Shown: positions 18,632-30,486, counted from the first letter of the stretch. The stretch: DNA of 64,000 bases from Klebsiella sp. BIGb0407 (GCF_024807845.1 NZ_JANUEQ010000001.1:310001-374000); one strand, 5' to 3'. Numbers and translations are program-made. Notes: generated by a model not told the origin, from the letters alone.

Positions 18632-20074
18632 CTAGGATTCAGGATTATCCTGTGCGAGCTGATTTACACGCTTACGAACACCAAACCAGCCAATCACCAG
18701 TAATACTGCAATTACCGGGATAGAGGCGATGGTAAAAGTACCGTTGGGATAATCCAGCGCCATCAGTACCAGTACACTGAGTAAAAACAGCAAGGTTAGC
18801 CAGGAGGTATAGGGCGCTCCGGGGAGTTTAAAACTGACTTCCTCGGCGTGGCCTTGAGCGATAGCTTTACGCAGACGTATCTGACAGATAACGATAAAAG
18901 CCCAGGAAGTAATTATGCCTAATGACGCGACATTAAGTACCAGTTCAAATACCTGAGTAGGAACCAGATAATTCAGGAACACGCCGAGCAGATAGACTGC
19001 GCTGGTCGCCAGAATACCGGCATAGGGTACCTGGTTTTTGCTCATTTTCGACATAAATTGTGGCGCCGATCCCCCCATAGACATGGAACGCAATATCCTG
19101 CCAGTGGCATAAAGGCCTGAGTTAAGACTGGATAGCGCGGCTGTCAGCACCACGATATTCATGATATCCCCCATATAGGGAACGCCCAGTTTACTGAAGA
19201 AGGTGACAAAGGGACTCTGGTTTGCCTGATAGGCATTCCAGGGCAACAGCAATACCAGCAGCAGAACCGACCCGACGTAGAACAGACCAATTCGCCAGAT
19301 AACACTGTTAATCGCCTTCGGTACCATCGTTTTCGGGTCTTTACACTCTCCGGCAGCGGTGCCAACCAGTTCTATCGAGGCAAAGGCAAACACGACACCT
19401 TGTACGAGGATTAATGCAGGTAATAAGCCGTGAGGAAATATTCCGCCATTATCGGTTATCAGATGGAAACCGGTACTGTGACCATCTATGGGTTTACCAC
19501 TGCCGAGAACGAGGGTACCCACCACCAGGAAGCTGACGATAGCCAGTACCTTGATGAGAGCAAACCAAAATTCCATTTCTGCGAACCATTTCACACCAAT
19601 CATGTTCATGGTCGCAACAATGGCCAGGGCTGCAAGCGCAAACACCCACTGAGGAATATCACCGAAGCTATTCCAGTACTGCATATAGAGTGCGACAGCG
19701 GTGATATCTACAATTCCGGTCATTGCCCAATTAACGAAGTACATCCAGCCACATACATAGGCTGCTTTTTCGCCGATAAATTCGCGGGTATAGGAAACGA
19801 AACTGCCGCTGGAAGGGCGATGCAGAACCAGTTCACCTAATGCACGTAGAATAAAGAACGAAAATAATCCACAGACTAAATAGACCAGCGCCAGCGCAGG
19901 GCCTGCTGCCTGTAGCCTGCCGCCAGCCCCAAGAAATAGCCCGGTACCGATTGCGCCACCGATTGCTATCATTTGCACTTGACGATTACCGATAGCTTTA
20001 TGGTAACCGGCATCTTGCGCATTAAGCCATTGGCGTTTTGCGGCCCGTTTCTCCGCTTCTGTTTTTAAACTCAT
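18632..20074 (-). CDS. ansP: L-asparagine permease AnsP (APC superfamily)
   Basis: A 480-residue amino-acid permease with 12 predicted helices. It matches E. coli AnsP over nearly the whole length, including the family motif IGGAIGTGLFLGAGGRLQAAGP near residue 38 (core GGAIGTGLFLGAG) and EFIGEKAAYVCGWMYFVNW. Expected function is proton-coupled L-asparagine uptake across the inner membrane. The C-terminus is about 18 residues shorter than I recall for E. coli AnsP and ends NQLAQDNPES. The neighbour beyond a 270-base gap is a LysR gene; no asparaginase is nearby. Confidence 0.92.
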   Translation of the reverse strand: MSLKTEAEKRAAKRQWLNAQDAGYHKAIGNRQVQMIAIGGAIGTGLFLGAGGRLQAAGPALALVYLVCGLFSFFILRALGELVLHRPSSGSFVSYTREFIGEKAAYVCGWMYFVNWAMTGIVDITAVALYMQYWNSFGDIPQWVFALAALAIVATMNMIGVKWFAEMEFWFALIKVLAIVSFLVVGTLVLGSGKPIDGHSTGFHLITDNGGIFPHGLLPALILVQGVVFAFASIELVGTAAGECKDPKTMVPKAINSVIWRIGLFYVGSVLLLVLLLPWNAYQANQSPFVTFFSKLGVPYMGDIMNIVVLTAALSSLNSGLYATGRILRSMSMGGSAPQFMSKMSKNQVPYAGILATSAVYLLGVFLNYLVPTQVFELVLNVASLGIITSWAFIVICQIRLRKAIAQGHAEEVSFKLPGAPYTSWLTLLFLLSVLVLMALDYPNGTFTIASIPVIAVLLVIGWFGVRKRVNQLAQDNPES

Positions 20075-20346
20075 GAGACTCCCGTCTGCCTGGTAGCATA
20101 GAAAATGACCTTCCTCCCAATACGTTTTGTCTTATCGCAGCGTCTGTAAGAAGAAGGCGAAGGATACTAGCCGGAAATCGGGGTAGAAGTAAAACCAGAA
20201 ATTTGTGATTTCTGTCGAACGAAGCACGGAAAAAAAGGAAAAATATGGCGATTTGACCTGTCAGAATGACTCTTAATCACAATAAAATAACCGTAACCCC
20301 TTTCAGTTGGCGCCGGATTTTACAGCAAATTTAAGTTTGCTGGCTT

Positions 20347-21261
20347 TCAAAAAGGCGTTTTATCAGATTGCGTGATAGCCATAATCTGCTGGCGTAACCA
20401 TTGGTGTGCCGGGTCTGCATCACGACGGAGATGCCAGAGTTGTCGGAATAAAAAAGGCTTAATAGCCAGGGGCGGTTCAAAGACACGCAGTACCGGATTG
20501 AGAGGTACAAGGTTACGGCTGGCAACGGTAAGAATTAAATCACTGTCCGGAATTAAATCATTCGCCACACGCCAGTGTGGAAGCGTTATTTGTCTTTTTC
20601 TTTCAAGCCCGAGGGCCTGAATAGCAGATTCAATTTCCAGTCCGTTGACGGAAGGGTGCGTGACAACTACATGCGGTCTCTCAAGCCACTCGGCTAAGCT
20701 CAGCGTCCCGCTGGCAGGCAAGGTACTGGAATCAGCTACGCTGATAAATCGTTCCTCAAAGAGAGTCTGATAGCGTAATGTCTTGCTGTCCGGCCCGGGA
20801 AAAACACCCAGTGCAATATCCACTTCACCTTCATCAGCTTGCGACATCATTGCCTCACGACTTGCCTGTGTCACCTCCAGTGAGATACCCGGCGCTTCAG
20901 CCCGTAAACGTCTGACCAGTTCAGGAAGAACCAGCCAGGCCCCATAGTCTGACATCGCCAGGCGAAAAGTGCGTTTTGTTTCTGCAGGAACGAAAACGGG
21001 GGCGACCAGTAAGTTTTCCAGCCCCTCAAGCGCTTCGCTTAGCGGCAAAAGGAGGCTACTGGCTTTAACGCTCAGCTCAAGATGTTTTCCCCGGCGAATA
21101 AGCAAGGGATCGTCAAAAATAGTCCGTAAATGTGCCAGCGCATGGCTCACGGCGGGTTGACTCTTATGCAAGCGTATTGCAGCCCGTGAAATATGTTTTT
21201 CCAGCAATAATGCATGGAGTGTGACTAATAAATTAGTATCAATACGGCGAAGATTATTCAT
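20347..21261 (-). CDS. LysR-family transcriptional regulator
   Basis: A 304-residue LysR regulator from the chosen start MNNLRRIDTNLL; an in-frame start 14 codons upstream is possible but has no ribosome-binding site and lengthens the family N-terminus. The winged helix (HISRAAIRLHKSQPAVSHALAHLR) is intact and is followed by a substrate-binding domain of two lobes. It is transcribed away from a DUF606 transporter gene 90 bases off, so it probably controls that gene and itself. The ligand is unknown. Confidence 0.82.
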   Translation of the reverse strand: MNNLRRIDTNLLVTLHALLLEKHISRAAIRLHKSQPAVSHALAHLRTIFDDPLLIRRGKHLELSVKASSLLLPLSEALEGLENLLVAPVFVPAETKRTFRLAMSDYGAWLVLPELVRRLRAEAPGISLEVTQASREAMMSQADEGEVDIALGVFPGPDSKTLRYQTLFEERFISVADSSTLPASGTLSLAEWLERPHVVVTHPSVNGLEIESAIQALGLERKRQITLPHWRVANDLIPDSDLILTVASRNLVPLNPVLRVFEPPLAIKPFLFRQLWHLRRDADPAHQWLRQQIMAITQSDKTPF

Positions 21262-21354
21262 TTGACGAATAGTGGCTCGGATAAAATACGAATTGGTATC
21301 CATATTATATATAGCTGATGATGGCTCCTCTTTCTATTATTTGCTGAGGTTTCT

Positions 21355-21831
21355 ATGCTTTCAACCAGTGGACTCTATACTTTATCGCTTATCGTACTTG
21401 CGTTAATTGCTGGCGCATTGGTGCCGTTTCAGGCCGGAACTAATGCCATTCTTGGCCGCACTCTCGGGCATCCACTCTGGGCAACGGTTGCCTCATTATG
21501 CGTCAGTCTGATCTGTATATTACCCTTGATTCTGGCCTTGCGTTTGCAGCTGCCTAAATTAGATGCTGCTGTCCAGGCACCTACCTGGATATGGTTTGGT
21601 GGCCTGGCGGGGGTTATTTTTATCACTGCGGCTCTGATGCTGGTGCCTCGCCTTGGCGGGACAGGGTTTATTGCTTGTGTGATTGCCGGACAAATGGTGA
21701 CGGCCTTAATTATTGACCATTTCGGCCTGATGGGACTGGCCGAAAAATCTGCCAGTCTGGGACGTATTAGCGGTGTCCTGGTGATTTTTGCCGGAGTCAT
21801 CATCATTCAGCGTTTTACACCACCTTCCTGA
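21355..21831 (+). CDS. DMT-superfamily inner-membrane transporter (DUF606/EamA-like)
   Basis: A 158-residue protein with five predicted helices and the DUF606 pattern PFQAGTNAILGRTLGHPLWATVASLCVSL (core: QAGTNAILGR). Such proteins are half-size drug/metabolite transporters that work as dimers. ATG follows GCTGAGGTTTCT. The divergent LysR gene is its likely regulator. The substrate is unknown. It shares the family but not close identity with E. coli YdcZ. Confidence 0.75.
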   Translation: MLSTSGLYTLSLIVLALIAGALVPFQAGTNAILGRTLGHPLWATVASLCVSLICILPLILALRLQLPKLDAAVQAPTWIWFGGLAGVIFITAALMLVPRLGGTGFIACVIAGQMVTALIIDHFGLMGLAEKSASLGRISGVLVIFAGVIIIQRFTPPS

Positions 21832-21925
21832 TATCGTTGTTGCCAGGGATAAGCATTTTTTAACATTTAACAGGAGGGATTTAGCGATAGAGTGTGGCTG
21901 TGATTAATGCGAAAGGAAGGCCACT

Positions 21926-22738
21926 ATGTCATTTTGTCTGGAAAGTTACTTTAAACGTATCAATTATCAGGGTTCTCGTTCAGCAACCCTGGAAACGCTA
22001 AAACAGTTGCATCATGCCCATACTTACGCCATTGCTTTTGAAAATCTGGATGTCCTGTTAGGGCGCACAATAAAGACAGATGATGATAGTGTGTTTGATA
22101 AACTGGTTTCTGCGGGCCGCGGTGGCTGGTGCTTTGAGCAAAACGGACTCTTTCGTCGGGTACTTAAAGAACTCGGATTTGTGGTGACTAATTTATCCGG
22201 ACGCGTGCTGCTGGCAAACCCTGCGCAACTGCCTGGTCGTACCCATCGTATTACCCTTGTTACTTTTGGCGATGAAGCCTGGCTGGCAGATGTGGGGTTC
22301 GGTGGAAAAACGTTACCGAGTCCGATTCGTTTACGTGACGGTGAAGTACTGGATACCGCATACGGTCGCTATAGTCTGGAGCAGGAAGAGGGAACCTGGT
22401 TACTGAAATACCAGGACGGCGAAAAGACCCTGAAGATGTACTGCTTTACGCTTGAGCCTCAGTTTGACTCAGATTACGAGATGGGTAACCACTATGTATC
22501 GACCTGGCCGGCCTCCCATTTTCGTCATTGTCTGACCCTCAGTTTGTATCATCCTGAAGGCGGGCGCAGCACACTCTATAGTGCAGCAGAAAAAATGCCT
22601 GTATTCAGCCATCCGGAAGAGCTCTACCAGCATTTACAGCAGGTGTTTAATTTGCGTTTTGATGACAATGAACACGGGATTTCACTGGATGAGTTAACGG
22701 TGATGCTGGAACGTCTGAAGCTGTCGGGTGAGCATTAA
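21926..22738 (+). CDS. nhoA: Arylamine N-acetyltransferase NhoA
   Basis: A 270-residue NAT. The catalytic triad is in place at the family's positions: Cys69 (GRGGWCFEQN), His107 (GRTHRITLV) and Asp122 (WLADVGFGG). The enzyme transfers acetyl from acetyl-CoA to arylamines and N-hydroxyarylamines. It is about 11 residues shorter than E. coli NhoA, mainly at the C-terminus. AAGGAAGG precedes the ATG. A long hairpin ends the transcript. Confidence 0.92.
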   Translation: MSFCLESYFKRINYQGSRSATLETLKQLHHAHTYAIAFENLDVLLGRTIKTDDDSVFDKLVSAGRGGWCFEQNGLFRRVLKELGFVVTNLSGRVLLANPAQLPGRTHRITLVTFGDEAWLADVGFGGKTLPSPIRLRDGEVLDTAYGRYSLEQEEGTWLLKYQDGEKTLKMYCFTLEPQFDSDYEMGNHYVSTWPASHFRHCLTLSLYHPEGGRSTLYSAAEKMPVFSHPEELYQHLQQVFNLRFDDNEHGISLDELTVMLERLKLSGEH

Positions 22739-22812
22739 TCATTCACTTATTTTTAACATCAGACAATAGATTCTGGTGTTATCTGTAAATTTCTGTGAAT
22801 AACAACTCAAAC

Positions 22813-22849
22813 ACACCTCTCATTAATGAATGCAATTAATCAGAGGTGT
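22813..22849 (+). terminator. Hairpin downstream of nhoA
   Basis: ACACCTCT pairs with AGAGGTGT, and inside it ATTAAT repeats allow the stem to continue. ATTTGTT follows. It is a plausible terminator for nhoA. Confidence 0.65.
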
Positions 22850-23876
22850 ATTTGTTATGCAGTAATAAAATGGGTTGTATGAATGCTATCAACTCTCACA
22901 TCTAATAATAAACAACAAAATATTGAGTGTTTTTATAATTCATCTTTATAGTTTTTTCTATTCGATGTTAGTGGATAGCAGGCTGAGAGTTCGGAACCGA
23001 TCGTTATCCGCCCCTGCAGAAAAAATTTGACGCATACACCATCATCCTCAGGCCAGAGCGAGCCAGGTGAAAACGACACTGAAGGTGCTTGTAACACCCG
23101 ACGAACCGGGTCTGCCACCATTGAGTGTGTAATACTGTCGCCTATAGGTGACAGACTATTTCGAATGACAGCTAAATAAATATATATTTACGAATTAAGC
23201 GCTGAAAATGACAATAAATCTAAAAAATCTCTTATCTATTTAAGGGATTTTATTTTAGCATAGCGGGCAGTTTTAAATGCTGGCTGCGGACTCTATGCAA
23301 TGAAAAATGTTATTTTCGTTATCCTCCTTGCTTTAATGGTGCTGGGTGCGTTTGCCCATGATCCTCAACCCGTTGCAACAACGGATATGATTACTACGAT
23401 GAATAGCCGATAATCTGTCATCGGATCTGGAGCCATCACTCCAGCTCGATGCATGAATTATCATAACGCTATGTTTTTTAACGTCAGAAGGTAAGTACAG
23501 ACCCCACCAGACTGTTGCTTAACGTATATTATGGCTAATCACGTTACGCTTTTTTTGAGAGTCGTTTGCTTGCAGCTGGCCGAACTCACGTATAGATCGG
23601 TAGGTATTAACGCGCTTTGCGCGAGTTATCTTTTTGGTTAAAATACATGTTCTGTTTTGTTAAAAATTTCTGATGATCTCCGCTTTCATTATTATCCTGT
23701 CTGCTATAAACAGTCTCATATAAGAGTTTAACGATAACGGTGTGTTGTATTTATCGAATATACAGCGTGCTATTTCGGTTTTCACTGGCAGCTATCGGCA
23801 GTAAAGATTGCTTGCACCTGTCCGACCTTCCGCTGTAAAACAGCTGTCTGAGTCAGTAATAAAGAGAGAAACCTTC
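22850..23876. other. Gene-poor kilobase between nhoA and pptA
   Basis: Apart from one small possible gene at 23300-23413 I see nothing coding here. An imperfect palindrome CTGTCGCCTATAGGTGACAG lies at 23135-23154. The short minus-strand frame at 22933-23121 has no ribosome-binding site or family resemblance. The stretch near 23160-23270 is very AT-rich. Confidence 0.4.
23300..23413 (+). CDS. Possible small secreted or membrane protein, 37 residues
   Basis: The frame encodes a hydrophobic N-terminus (MKNVIFVILLALMVLGAFA) and a polar tail (HDPQPVATTDMITTMNSR). The segment could be a signal peptide with an AFA cleavage site or a single membrane helix. The ribosome-binding site is weak. I do not recognise the family. 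Small membrane proteins of this kind are common in enterobacteria, but a chance frame is not excluded. Confidence 0.35.
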   Translation: MKNVIFVILLALMVLGAFAHDPQPVATTDMITTMNSR

Positions 23877-24107
23877 ATGCCGCATATTGAAATTAAGTGC
23901 TTTCCACGTGATTTGACCGCAGAACAAAAGCAGGTGCTGGCCACAGAACTTTGTGACGTGTTAAAAAAACATCTTGGCTCAAAGGATGAGTCTCTGTCCG
24001 TGGCACTGCAGATGGTTGAACAATCGCTGTGGAAATCAGAAGTATGGGATACGCAAATAGCACCCCAGATGGAACAGTTGCTTAAAAAGCCGGGTTATCA
24101 GCTGTAA
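23877..24107 (+). CDS. pptA: 4-oxalocrotonate tautomerase family protein PptA
   Basis: A 76-residue tautomerase (E. coli PptA/YdcE has 77). I chose the ATG at 23877 because the mature protein needs Pro as its first residue (MPHIEIKCFPRDL): Pro1 is the catalytic base. The longer upstream frame would bury it. AAAGAGAGAAACC lies upstream. The family catalyses keto-enol tautomerisation of small aromatic or dienol acids; the natural substrate of PptA is unknown. Confidence 0.92.
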   Translation: MPHIEIKCFPRDLTAEQKQVLATELCDVLKKHLGSKDESLSVALQMVEQSLWKSEVWDTQIAPQMEQLLKKPGYQL

Positions 24108-24130
24108 TTGAATACAACGAGAGTTGTAAA

Positions 24131-24161
24131 AAAGCCCTGCGACAGCGATGCGCAGGGCTTT
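24131..24161. terminator. Bidirectional terminator between pptA and tyrP
   Basis: AAAGCCCTGCG pairs with CGCAGGGCTTT over 11 bases around a short loop, with T-rich sequence after it and an A-run before it. It serves the convergent pptA and tyrP genes. Confidence 0.85.
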
Positions 24162-24196
24162 CTTTTATTTAGCTTCGATGCCGTTCAGATCCGGAC

Positions 24197-25408
24197 TCAG
24201 CCAACTTTAGGCAACAGACCCAGCGTTATCGAGAACTGAATCAGCACAATCATCACACCACAGGCAAAGACAATCGCTAGTAAGGGTTTGCCGCCAGCCA
24301 CGTTAAATACCCGCTCTGGGTGTTGCTTACGACTCTGCCAGACCAGCATGGATGGGATCATTAATGCCAGTACGGCCAGGGCTACACCCGCATAACCCAA
24401 CGCCATAACAAAACCCTGAGGGTAGAACAGGGCGAATATTAACGGCGGCAGGAAGGTCATTGCACCAGTCTGTAATCTGCCAGAAGCACGGCGGTTACGG
24501 GAGAAGAGATCTGCCAGATAATCGAATAAACCTAAAGAGACTCCGAGGAAAGAGGTTGCAAGGGCAAAATCAGCGAACAGCTGAATAGCCAGACCCACTT
24601 TAGGGGTTGCCACGACATCACGAACCACTTGCAGAAAACCATTCAGCCCGGTGTGGTTGGTCGCCAGCGTATCAAATGCGGCGCCATCAATCGAACCCAG
24701 GGTAGCCAGTTGCCAGAAAATATAGGCTACCAGCGGAATAGCGCTACCAATAATAAAGATTCGACGCAGTTTAGGAAGATTACCACCCATATAGCTGATA
24801 ATGCTGGGTACGCTGCCATGAAAACCAAAAGAGGTGAATATCACCGGAATAGCAGACAGAGCGAGACCTTGTTCAACAGGCAGTGTCAGCAGATTGGTAT
24901 GATGGATATGTGGCATCATTAAGGCGAGCATCACCACCAGTAAAACAACTTTGGCAGTAAATAAAACCCGGTTAAACATATCAACCATATGGGTTCCGAT
25001 ACAAACCACGCCGCCTGCGACGACAGTAAAGAGAAGAACGCCTGAAGTGGCAGGAATATCCATCGCCAGCCAGTTACTCAGACTGGCTGCCAGGAGCTCT
25101 CCCGCACCGCTGATATAAGCCGCTGTCAGGGCATACATCAGGAATAACATGCTAAACCCGGTCAGCCACTGACCCGGGCGACCAAGATAGCGTTTAGCGA
25201 GTGTGCCAAGGCCCGTATCGGCTGAGCTGTACTGATATACTTCAACCAGCAGTAATGCGGTGTAGCACATCAGCGCCCACAAGCCGAAAAGCATCAGCAA
25301 TGTTACACCAAAACCCACACCCGCCGAAGCCAGGGGCATAGCAAGCATTCCTGCTCCAATTGTGGTTCCGGCAACGATAAAAATGCTGCCAAGAGTGCGA
25401 TTCTTCAC
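24197..25408 (-). CDS. tyrP: Tyrosine-specific permease TyrP (HAAAP family)
   Basis: A 403-residue, 11-helix permease that matches E. coli TyrP in length and through most of its sequence, including [20 protein letters not shown] at the N-terminus. I chose the GTG at 25408: GAGGA lies 5 bases upstream and the resulting length equals TyrP; the ATG 30 bases earlier has no such site. It imports tyrosine with protons. A TyrR-box-like sequence about 95 bases upstream supports the assignment over Mtr. Confidence 0.92.
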   Translation of the reverse strand: MKNRTLGSIFIVAGTTIGAGMLAMPLASAGVGFGVTLLMLFGLWALMCYTALLLVEVYQYSSADTGLGTLAKRYLGRPGQWLTGFSMLFLMYALTAAYISGAGELLAASLSNWLAMDIPATSGVLLFTVVAGGVVCIGTHMVDMFNRVLFTAKVVLLVVMLALMMPHIHHTNLLTLPVEQGLALSAIPVIFTSFGFHGSVPSIISYMGGNLPKLRRIFIIGSAIPLVAYIFWQLATLGSIDGAAFDTLATNHTGLNGFLQVVRDVVATPKVGLAIQLFADFALATSFLGVSLGLFDYLADLFSRNRRASGRLQTGAMTFLPPLIFALFYPQGFVMALGYAGVALAVLALMIPSMLVWQSRKQHPERVFNVAGGKPLLAIVFACGVMIVLIQFSITLGLLPKVG

Positions 25409-25499
25409 GCTTTCCTCTTTATTAATAAACGGAAACATATCTTTATGCCGCGCAGAGTAAGGTAAAAGGTGTTTTCCGTCAAATCAAGCTTACGAACGG

Positions 25500-25517
25500 T
25501 GTAATATTTAGTTTACG
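25500..25517. promoter_or_regulatory. TyrR-box-like operator upstream of tyrP
   Basis: TGTAATATTTAGTTTACG matches the TyrR box pattern TGTAAA-N6-TTTACA with two mismatches in the symmetric arms. It lies 92-109 bases before the tyrP GTG, where TyrR sites act in E. coli tyrP. Confidence 0.65.
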
Positions 25518-25710
25518 AACATGATGCGTTTTATGTGACGTTGTCACTAATAGAGGGGTTATCTGAGGAGTATTATTTCTGACTCACTGTTATTGATTCA
25601 AGCCAGACAGGAATAAAAAAATAGAATGCCTGATAGAATTGTGAAAAATAAAATATATATAATCAATGAGTTATTATTTTATCGATAGTTACTGTCAGCT
25701 AAAAGGGTAA

Positions 25711-25736
25711 ATTCCCGCCCGATTAAGAGCGGGATT
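25711..25736 (-). terminator. Terminator after maeA
   Basis: On the minus strand AATCCCGC pairs with GCGGGAAT and is followed by TTT. It sits 9 bases past the maeA stop. Confidence 0.75.
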
Positions 25737-25744
25737 GATGTCCG

Positions 25745-27442
25745 TCAGATAGAGGTGCGACGATAATCGCGATATTCTGGTTTCCAGAAATTATCATCAA
25801 TCGCTTGATGTAAAGCCTCGTCAGAAGTGACGACGGCCATGCCTTGCTGCTGTGCTGTTTTTGCTACGGCAAAAGCAATCGCCCGGGAAACGATTTGAAT
25901 ATCTTTCAATTCAGGTAATACCAGACCCTCACCATTTTTAACCAGCGGTGAATGTTCTGCCAGTGCTGCACTGGCGGCCATCAGCATTTCATCGGTGATA
26001 CGCGAAGCGCCTGAAGCGATAACACCCAAACCAATACCCGGGAAGATATAGGAGTTATTGCATTGGGCGATAGGAAAGACTTTATCCTGCCATTGTACTG
26101 GTGCAAAAGGACTCCCGGTGGCCACCAGTGCCTGGCCTTCGGTCCAGGTAATAATATCCTGTGGTGTCGCTTCCACCCTGGAGGTTGGGTTGGATAACGG
26201 CATCACGATGGGCCGCGGGCAATGCTTATGCATTTCACGGATCACTTCTTCGGTGAACAGACCCGTTTGACCAGAAACGCCAATCAGAATATCGGGTTTC
26301 ACATTGCGGACAACTTCCAGCAATGAAAGTGCTTCACTGGTAGTATCCCAGTCATTCAGTTTGTCACGTTTCTGTACCAGTTTAGTCTGGAAGGGAAGCA
26401 GGTTTGGCATATTATCGGTTAACAGACCGAAACGATCGACCATATAGACGTTGTTGCGTGCTTCGTCTTCACTCAAACCTTCACGCTGCATTTGCGCGAT
26501 GATTTGTTCTGCAATACCACAACCCGCAGAACCTGCGCCGAGGAAAACAATTTTTTGTTCGTTTAACTGACTGCCCGCAGCTTTACTGGCGGCTATCAGC
26601 GTTCCGACAGTGACTGCTGCAGTACCTTGAATATCATCATTAAATGAACATATTTTATCGCGATAACGTGTCAGCAATGGCATTGCATTCTTTTGAGCAA
26701 AATCTTCAAATTGCAGAAGAACGTTTGGCCAGCGATGGCGTACCGCCTGAACAAACTCATCGACAAATGCATAGTATTCATCACCGGTTATGCGTGGGTG
26801 ACGAGAACCCATATACAGCGGATCATTCACTAACTGCGGGTTATTGGTACCGACGTCCAGAACAACCGGCAAGGTATAGGCCGGGCTGATCCCGCCACAT
26901 GCGGTATAGAGTGACAGTTTACCAATCGGGATACCCATTCCTCCGATACCCTGATCACCGAGACCGAGAATACGTTCGCCATCAGTGACAACGATCACTT
27001 TGACGTTAGGTATGGTGATGTTCTGCAGAATATCATCCATATGCTGGCGGTTATCGTAGTTAATAAAGACACCACGAGCACGGCGATAAATTTCTGAAAA
27101 ACGCTCACAGGCGGCGCCCACGGTTGGGGTATAAATCACCGGCATCATCTCGACCAGGTGGTTTTCCACCAGTCGATAGAACAGGGTTTCGTTGGTGTCC
27201 TGGATATTACGCAGATAGATATGTTTATCAATTTCGTTCTTAAAGCCCTGATACTGAAGCCACGCGCGTTCAGCTTGCTCTTCGATGGTTTCGACCGCGC
27301 CTGGCAGTAATCCCAGTAAATTGAAATTTAGTCGTTCTTCAAGACTAAAAGCACTGCCTTTATTGAGCAGAGGGAACTCGAGTAAAACCGGACCGGCATA
27401 AGGAATATAAAGAGAACGGTGCTTTTTTTGCTTGATGTTCAT
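25745..27442 (-). CDS. maeA: NAD-dependent malic enzyme MaeA (SfcA)
   Basis: A 565-residue malic enzyme, the E. coli MaeA length. It has the large two-domain malic fold: [23 protein letters not shown] at the N-terminal domain (core [10 protein letters not shown]), [14 protein letters not shown], metal-ligand segment EDFAQKNA and [11 protein letters not shown], then the NAD motif [15 protein letters not shown] near residue 305. It oxidatively decarboxylates malate to pyruvate and CO2 with reduction of NAD+. It is monocistronic, with a terminator downstream and palindromic repeats upstream. Confidence 0.96.
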   Translation of the reverse strand: MNIKQKKHRSLYIPYAGPVLLEFPLLNKGSAFSLEERLNFNLLGLLPGAVETIEEQAERAWLQYQGFKNEIDKHIYLRNIQDTNETLFYRLVENHLVEMMPVIYTPTVGAACERFSEIYRRARGVFINYDNRQHMDDILQNITIPNVKVIVVTDGERILGLGDQGIGGMGIPIGKLSLYTACGGISPAYTLPVVLDVGTNNPQLVNDPLYMGSRHPRITGDEYYAFVDEFVQAVRHRWPNVLLQFEDFAQKNAMPLLTRYRDKICSFNDDIQGTAAVTVGTLIAASKAAGSQLNEQKIVFLGAGSAGCGIAEQIIAQMQREGLSEDEARNNVYMVDRFGLLTDNMPNLLPFQTKLVQKRDKLNDWDTTSEALSLLEVVRNVKPDILIGVSGQTGLFTEEVIREMHKHCPRPIVMPLSNPTSRVEATPQDIITWTEGQALVATGSPFAPVQWQDKVFPIAQCNNSYIFPGIGLGVIASGASRITDEMLMAASAALAEHSPLVKNGEGLVLPELKDIQIVSRAIAFAVAKTAQQQGMAVVTSDEALHQAIDDNFWKPEYRDYRRTSI

Positions 27443-27550
27443 TTGGTTACTCTACAGTTTTCAATATGATGGTTTGTCAGGAGATCCTGGCGAGTGGACA
27501 GTTGTGAGTATTGCACAAGATGGTTGAACCGGAATAAAGCATTAACCAAT

Positions 27551-27730
27551 TACCCGTCATACTTCACGTTACCTGGGTGTTGCCTGCATTCAGGCAGCCG
27601 AATCACATAGTATGTCTATGCTCAGCGACTGCCTGAATTTGGCGCCTACAGGTAACGCGAATTATTTAGGGTATACCCGTCATACTTCACGTTACCTGGG
27701 TGTTGACTGCATTCAGGCAGCCGAATCATA
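27551..27730. repeat. Palindromic repeat, complete copy B plus truncated tandem copy C
   Basis: Copy B (27551-27675) shares the ends TACCCGTCATACTTCACGTT and AATTATTTAGGGTATA with the copy at 14625. A second unit starts within its terminal TATACCC (27672), repeats GTCATACTTCACGTTACCTG and breaks off near 27730. The inner arms CAGGCAG and CTGCCTG differ from copy A but keep pairing, which shows compensating change. Confidence 0.8.
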
Positions 27731-27812
27731 TCGTTAGTCTGTGCTTATTGGTGACTAAAAAATAATGAGTAAATATTTTTCTTAATCGCTCACTTTATTT
27801 GTGATTAAATGA

Positions 27813-27828
27813 GCTAAATGGTTTTAGC
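27813..27828. promoter_or_regulatory. ScrR-type operator upstream of scrK
   Basis: GCTAAATGGTTTTAGC has the form GCTAAA-N4-TTTAGC, a LacI-family palindrome. The same form occurs before scrY (28871-28886), with scrR nearby. It lies 26 bases before the scrK ATG. Confidence 0.7.
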
Positions 27829-27853
27829 AATTTTTAGCTTTATGGAGAATAGT

Positions 27854-28777
27854 ATGAGTGAAAAAGTCTGGGTGTTGGGTGATGCCGTTGTCGATTTACT
27901 ACCTGAAGGCGACAGTCATTTATTAAAATGTCCTGGTGGCGCTCCGGCAAACGTAGCGGTAGGGATTGCACGGTTAGCAGGCCAGAGTGGTTTTATTGGC
28001 CGGGTTGGCGATGACCCTTTCGGGCATTTTATGAAACAGACTCTGAACGATGAAAACGTTGATACACATTTTATGCACCATGACGCAGTGCACCGAACGT
28101 CAACCGTTGTTGTTGCCCTGGACGAACAGGGGGAACGTTCATTCACTTTTATGGTTCGCCCGAGTGCCGATCTGTTTATCGTTGCTGATGATTTACCTGA
28201 ATTTAAACCCCGGGAATGGCTGCATGTTTGTTCTATTGCGCTGAGTGCTGAACCGAGCCGAAGTACCACGTTTATGGCTATGGAGCGAATTAAAGCGGCG
28301 GGTGGAAAGGTCAGCTTTGATCCGAATATCCGCACCGATTTATGGACTGACGAACAGCAATTGCAGGAATGTCTGGCTCAGGCTCTGACACTGGCTGATG
28401 TTGTGAAACTCTCGGTTGAAGAATTGCAGTTTATCAGCGGTGAGCCGGATTTACAGACCGGGATAAACAAGCTTATTTCATTTTACCCGCTACAATTATT
28501 GCTGGTAACCCAAGGTAAAGAGGGTGTCCTGGCCCATTATCAGGGAAAAACGACGCATTTTCCGTCCAGACCTGTGGTGTGTGTTGATACTACCGGAGCC
28601 GGAGATGCCTTTGTTGCCGGGCTACTCTGTGGTCTTGCTGAACAAGGCATGCCAGAAAACGTTGTACAGCTGGAACAGATTTTAGTTCAGGCACAGCTAT
28701 GTGGTGCATTAGCCACCACCGCGAAAGGGGCGATGACGGCGTTACCTCGTAAGCAAGATTTGGTTAAATTTTTGTAA
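27854..28777 (+). CDS. scrK: Fructokinase ScrK (PfkB family)
   Basis: A 307-residue PfkB-family kinase, the usual ScrK length. Signatures are GGAPANVAVGIARLAG near residue 32 and the C-terminal DTTGAGDAFVAGLLCGL with the catalytic Asp in GAGD. It phosphorylates free fructose from intracellular sucrose-6-phosphate cleavage. I chose the ATG at 27854, since GGAGA lies 6 bases upstream and MSEKVWVLGDAVVDLLPEG is the family start. ScrR operators flank it and scrY follows. Confidence 0.9.
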   Translation: MSEKVWVLGDAVVDLLPEGDSHLLKCPGGAPANVAVGIARLAGQSGFIGRVGDDPFGHFMKQTLNDENVDTHFMHHDAVHRTSTVVVALDEQGERSFTFMVRPSADLFIVADDLPEFKPREWLHVCSIALSAEPSRSTTFMAMERIKAAGGKVSFDPNIRTDLWTDEQQLQECLAQALTLADVVKLSVEELQFISGEPDLQTGINKLISFYPLQLLLVTQGKEGVLAHYQGKTTHFPSRPVVCVDTTGAGDAFVAGLLCGLAEQGMPENVVQLEQILVQAQLCGALATTAKGAMTALPRKQDLVKFL

Positions 28778-28853
28778 CATTGATACACGATTTGTATGCT
28801 CCATCACAGTTACCTTATCCCGTTCGTTTTTTTTGTTGCTCAGGAAGAGATGA

Positions 28854-30455
<1,602 letters not shown>

Positions 30456-30464
30456 ATCTTATCA

Positions 30465-30486
30465 GCCCCCTGTGTCTGCCGGGGGC
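30465..30486 (+). terminator. Hairpin after scrY
   Basis: GCCCCC and GGGGGC pair around a 10-nt loop, followed by ATTTAATC. It separates scrY from scrR and may end the scrY transcript. Confidence 0.6.

Noticed and set aside
22933..23121. A 62-codon minus-strand open frame in the nhoA-pptA gap
   Set aside because: No ribosome-binding site, composition not protein-like, and no recognisable motif.
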